Of a stretch of 8,030 nt of DNA, positions 5,632-8,030 are shown in pieces. The translations under genes and the position numbers were made by a program. The notes below the pieces were generated by a model. That model ran no database searches. It was given only the letters and a program-made list of their open reading frames with translations, and was not told where the DNA came from. Position 1 is the stretch's first letter. Every line of letters starts with the position of its first letter. This DNA comes from Pseudomonadota bacterium (GTDB lineage: Bacteria; Pseudomonadota; Gammaproteobacteria; Burkholderiales; Burkholderiaceae_B). The DNA lies in the NCBI GenBank assembly GCA_023389535.1, contig JAEWEH010000425.1, positions 1-8,030 of the forward strand, given 5' to 3'.

Positions 5632-6255
5632 ATGATCCTCTATCTGCACGGTTTCAGATCCTCCCCGCAGTCACACAAGGCCACCTTGCTGGCCCAGGCC
5701 ATGCGCGAGCGCGGCTTGGCGGATCAATGGATATGCCCAAGCCTGCCGGCCAGTCCCAGGCGCGCCTTCGAGCTGGCCAACTACCTGATCGAGCAGGCGC
5801 GCGACACGCGCGGTATCGATCCGGCCTCCGCGCTGACCATCATGGGATCCTCGCTGGGGGGCTATTACGCCACGTGCCTCACCGAATTCTGGAAATGCCG
5901 CGCGGTCGTGCTCAACCCGGTGGTCTATGCGGCGCGCGACCTGGCCACACAGGTCGGCGAACACACCATGTACCATTCCGACGCCCCGTTCACTTTCCTG
6001 CCGGAACACGTCGACGAGCTGGCTGAAATGGCAGTCGGGCGACCGGCCCATCCGGAACGCTATTACCTGCTGGCCGCCAAGGGCGATGAAGTGCTGGACT
6101 GGCGCGAGATGGCCGACTGGTATGCCGGCAGCCGCGGCCATATTCTGGAAGGCGGGGATCATGGCCTGACCGCCTTCGAGCAATGGCTGCCCGAAGTGCT
6201 GGACTTCGCGCTTGAACCGGGACAAGCGGCCGGTCCCTCATTACTGCAACCATAG
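5632..6255 (+). CDS. YqiA/UPF0227-family alpha/beta-hydrolase (predicted esterase)
   Basis: A small cytoplasmic alpha/beta-hydrolase of 207 residues. It begins MILYLHGF, the oxyanion-region start typical of YqiA proteins. The nucleophile elbow is G-S-S-L-G at 72-76, with Ser74 the predicted nucleophile. Asp152 in KGDEVLDW and His177 in GGDHGLTAFE complete a catalytic triad. E. coli YqiA shows esterase activity on short acyl esters, but the physiological substrate is not known; I do not infer one here. No signal peptide or membrane segment is visible. The last 13 or so residues (after DFALEPG) look like an unstructured tail. The start has only a weak ribosome site (AGG at 5623-5625). It follows mpl by 39 nt and precedes the RNase gene by 27 nt, so co-transcription is likely. 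Confidence 0.9.
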   Translation: MILYLHGFRSSPQSHKATLLAQAMRERGLADQWICPSLPASPRRAFELANYLIEQARDTRGIDPASALTIMGSSLGGYYATCLTEFWKCRAVVLNPVVYAARDLATQVGEHTMYHSDAPFTFLPEHVDELAEMAVGRPAHPERYYLLAAKGDEVLDWREMADWYAGSRGHILEGGDHGLTAFEQWLPEVLDFALEPGQAAGPSLLQP

Positions 6256-6282
6256 CGCAACTGCGCGCCTCAACGGATACCT

Positions 6283-8030
6283 ATGTACGTTCTTTACGAA
6301 GACAGCGGAAATTTCAAAGCGGAGAAAATTTTTTCTCAAAGCGACTCGACCATGCAGGTGGAGTCCGAATCGGGCAAGCGCAGCAAAATAAAGAACGCCA
6401 GCGTCTTGTTCAGCTTTGAGCAGCCTGCGCCAGCAGCCCTGCTGGAGCAGGCGCAGGCCATGGCTGCCACGCTGGAGATCGATTTCTTGTGGGAATGTGC
6501 GCCGCAGGAAGAATTCGAGGCCGCCGCTTTTGCCCAGGACTATTTCGGCCACCCGCCCAATGCGGTTGAAAAGGCCGCGCTGATCTTTGCACTGAACAGC
6601 GCCCCCGCTTATTTTCACCGGCGCGGCAAGGGCCGATACCGGCCAGCTCCACCCGACATTCTGGCCGCCGCCCTGGCTGCCATCGAGAAAAAGCAGCAGC
6701 AGGCGGCACAGCAGCAGGAATGGGTGGACGAGATGGCCGCCGGCACCCTGCCCCCCGCCATTGCCGAGGTTGCCGGCACACTGCTGACCCACCCCGACAA
6801 GAACTCCCAGCAATGGAAGGCATTCAACACCGCCGTCGAACGACTGGGCACCACGCCTGAAAAGCTGTTGCTGTCGCTGGGCGCGTGGCCGCATCCCCTG
6901 GCGCTGCATCAATACCGCTTCCTGGCCACACACTTCCCCAAGGGCACGCACTTCCCCGCGATGGATCCGATAGTCGCCGGGTCGGACCTGCCGCTGGCCG
7001 ATGTCATCGCTTATTCGGTGGATGACAGCAACACCATAGAAGTGGATGACGCGCTGTCCGTCTCCATGCAAGGCGACGACATCGCCATCATCGGCGTCCA
7101 TATCGCGGCGCCCGGGCTGGCCATCACCCGCGGCGGCGATCTGGACAAGCTGGCACGCGGGCGCATGTCGACGGTCTACATTCCCGGGCTGAAGATCCCC
7201 ATGTTGCCTAATGAATTGATCCAGGCCTTTTCGCTGGATGCGGGGCAGCCCCGGCCCGCCTTATCGCTGTATGTCGCGGCCAATTTGGCAAGCGGCGAAA
7301 TCATCGCCTCGGAAACCCGCATCGAGCGCATACAGGTCAAGGAAAACCTGCGCCACGACGTACTGGATTCCCAGGTCAGCGTGGAAGCGCTGAACGACCC
7401 ACAGGCCGAACTGCCTTATGGCGAATGGCTGCGCCCCTTGTGGCGGTTTGCCCGCCACCTGTCGGCGCAACGCGATATCGTGCGCGGCAAGCCGGAGAAC
7501 AATAATCGCGTCGAATACTCCTTCGCCCTGGAGGGCCCCTACGACGATCCGGATTCCCGCATCCGGCTGATACCCCGCCGCCGCAACGCGCCCCTGGATC
7601 TGCTGGTTGCCGAATACATGATACTGGCCAACAACCTGTGGGGCGGCTTATTGTCGCAGCATGGCGTGCCGGGCATCTATCGCTCGCAACAAGCGGGCAA
7701 AGTGCGCATGTCCACGCATGCGTTGCCTCATGAAGCCATAGGGGTGCCTCAGTATGCATGGTCCACCTCGCCTTTGCGGCGCTATGTGGACCTGGTGAAC
7801 CAGTGGCAGATATTGGCGGCTGCCGAGCACGGTGTGTCGGCCAGGCTGGCGGCGCCGTTCAAGCCCAAGGATGCCGACCTGTTCGCCATTATCGGGGCCT
7901 TCGATGCGCAGTACTCCGCCTGGGGCGATTACCAGTCCGCCATGGAGCGCTATTGGTGCCTGCGCTGGCTGCAGCAGCAAGGCCTGCGCACGGTACAGGG
8001 CAGCGTGCTGCGCGACGATCTGGTGCGCCT
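6283..8030 (+). CDS. RNase II-family (RNB domain) 3'-5' exoribonuclease, 3' end cut by window
   Basis: The frame is open from ATG 6283 to the window end, giving 582 codons without a stop. The N-terminal part (MYVLYEDSGNFKAEK, then GKRSKIKNASVLF) looks like a small beta domain. It is followed by a helical, possibly winged-helix region (about 75-130, including YFHRRGKGRYRPAPP) and a Gln-rich helix (136-146). This differs from the cold-shock domains of E. coli RNase II and R and resembles the alternative N-terminus of some bacterial RNB proteins. The RNB domain starts near 240. Its metal-site motif is VDDSNTIEVDDA, with Asp247, Asp255 and Asp256 and Glu253 in place of the usual Asp. STSPLRRYVDLVNQ at 494-507 is the conserved RNB signature, with Arg499 and Arg500. 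The predicted role is 3'-to-5' RNA degradation in the cytoplasm. The symbol rnb is not used because orthology to E. coli RNase II is uncertain. Any C-terminal S1 domain lies outside the window. Confidence 0.9.
   Translation, partial: MYVLYEDSGNFKAEKIFSQSDSTMQVESESGKRSKIKNASVLFSFEQPAPAALLEQAQAMAATLEIDFLWECAPQEEFEAAAFAQDYFGHPPNAVEKAALIFALNSAPAYFHRRGKGRYRPAPPDILAAALAAIEKKQQQAAQQQEWVDEMAAGTLPPAIAEVAGTLLTHPDKNSQQWKAFNTAVERLGTTPEKLLLSLGAWPHPLALHQYRFLATHFPKGTHFPAMDPIVAGSDLPLADVIAYSVDDSNTIEVDDALSVSMQGDDIAIIGVHIAAPGLAITRGGDLDKLARGRMSTVYIPGLKIPMLPNELIQAFSLDAGQPRPALSLYVAANLASGEIIASETRIERIQVKENLRHDVLDSQVSVEALNDPQAELPYGEWLRPLWRFARHLSAQRDIVRGKPENNNRVEYSFALEGPYDDPDSRIRLIPRRRNAPLDLLVAEYMILANNLWGGLLSQHGVPGIYRSQQAGKVRMSTHALPHEAIGVPQYAWSTSPLRRYVDLVNQWQILAAAEHGVSARLAAPFKPKDADLFAIIGAFDAQYSAWGDYQSAMERYWCLRWLQQQGLRTVQGSVLRDDLVR

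Noticed and set aside
6241..7101. 286-codon open frame on the minus strand opposite the RNase gene and the end of the YqiA-like gene
   Set aside because: Antisense to a continuous RNB-family frame. The composition is Gly/Gln/Arg-rich without domains, so it is a shadow.
1..8030. Mobile elements, CRISPR arrays, tRNA/rRNA genes, toxin-antitoxin or defence systems
   Set aside because: I saw no transposase or integrase motifs, spaced direct repeats, tRNA-like cloverleafs or defence-gene motifs. Nearly all bases are in recognised housekeeping genes.

Overview
The window is a GC-rich, gene-dense stretch of ordinary bacterial chromosome. The protein sequences and gene order (TlpA-like protein, aroQ, accB, accC, prmA, zinc-ribbon protein on one strand; mpl, YqiA-like esterase, RNase II-family protein on the other) point to a betaproteobacterium. 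The Alcaligenaceae (Bordetella/Achromobacter/Pusillimonas-like) fit best. That assignment is from memory of the families, not from a search. I see no mobile element, CRISPR array, tRNA, rRNA or sign of recent transfer.

Left arm, minus strand (bases 4076 down to 1): a secreted thioredoxin-fold protein with a CPPC active site and a twin-arginine-like signal, then aroQ (type II 3-dehydroquinase), accB and accC (biotin carrier and biotin carboxylase of acetyl-CoA carboxylase), prmA (ribosomal protein L11 methyltransferase), and the first 14 codons of a zinc-ribbon protein cut by the window edge. accB and accC are 3 nt apart and almost certainly co-transcribed and translationally coupled. aroQ has a good candidate sigma70 promoter of its own. 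A small hairpin lies at the aroQ/accB junction and a strong GC-rich hairpin at the accC/prmA junction, so transcript levels may step down along the cluster.

Right arm, plus strand (4204 to 8030): mpl (UDP-N-acetylmuramate:peptide ligase of murein recycling), a YqiA/UPF0227-type alpha/beta-hydrolase, and an RNB-domain 3'-5' exoribonuclease running off the right edge. Gaps of 39 and 27 nt suggest one operon. The two arms diverge from a control region at about 4077-4203.

The genes are housekeeping: fatty-acid precursor supply, aromatic biosynthesis, ribosomal protein modification, cell-wall recycling and RNA turnover. No new biological system is evident. The most interesting signals are small: two perfect inverted repeats flanking the prmA start, an inverted repeat over the aroQ -10 box, the Tat-like signal on the thioredoxin-like protein, and a Glu at a normally Asp position in the RNB active site. 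No stretch over 300 bases lacks a gene; the largest gap is the 162 nt between the TlpA-like gene and aroQ.
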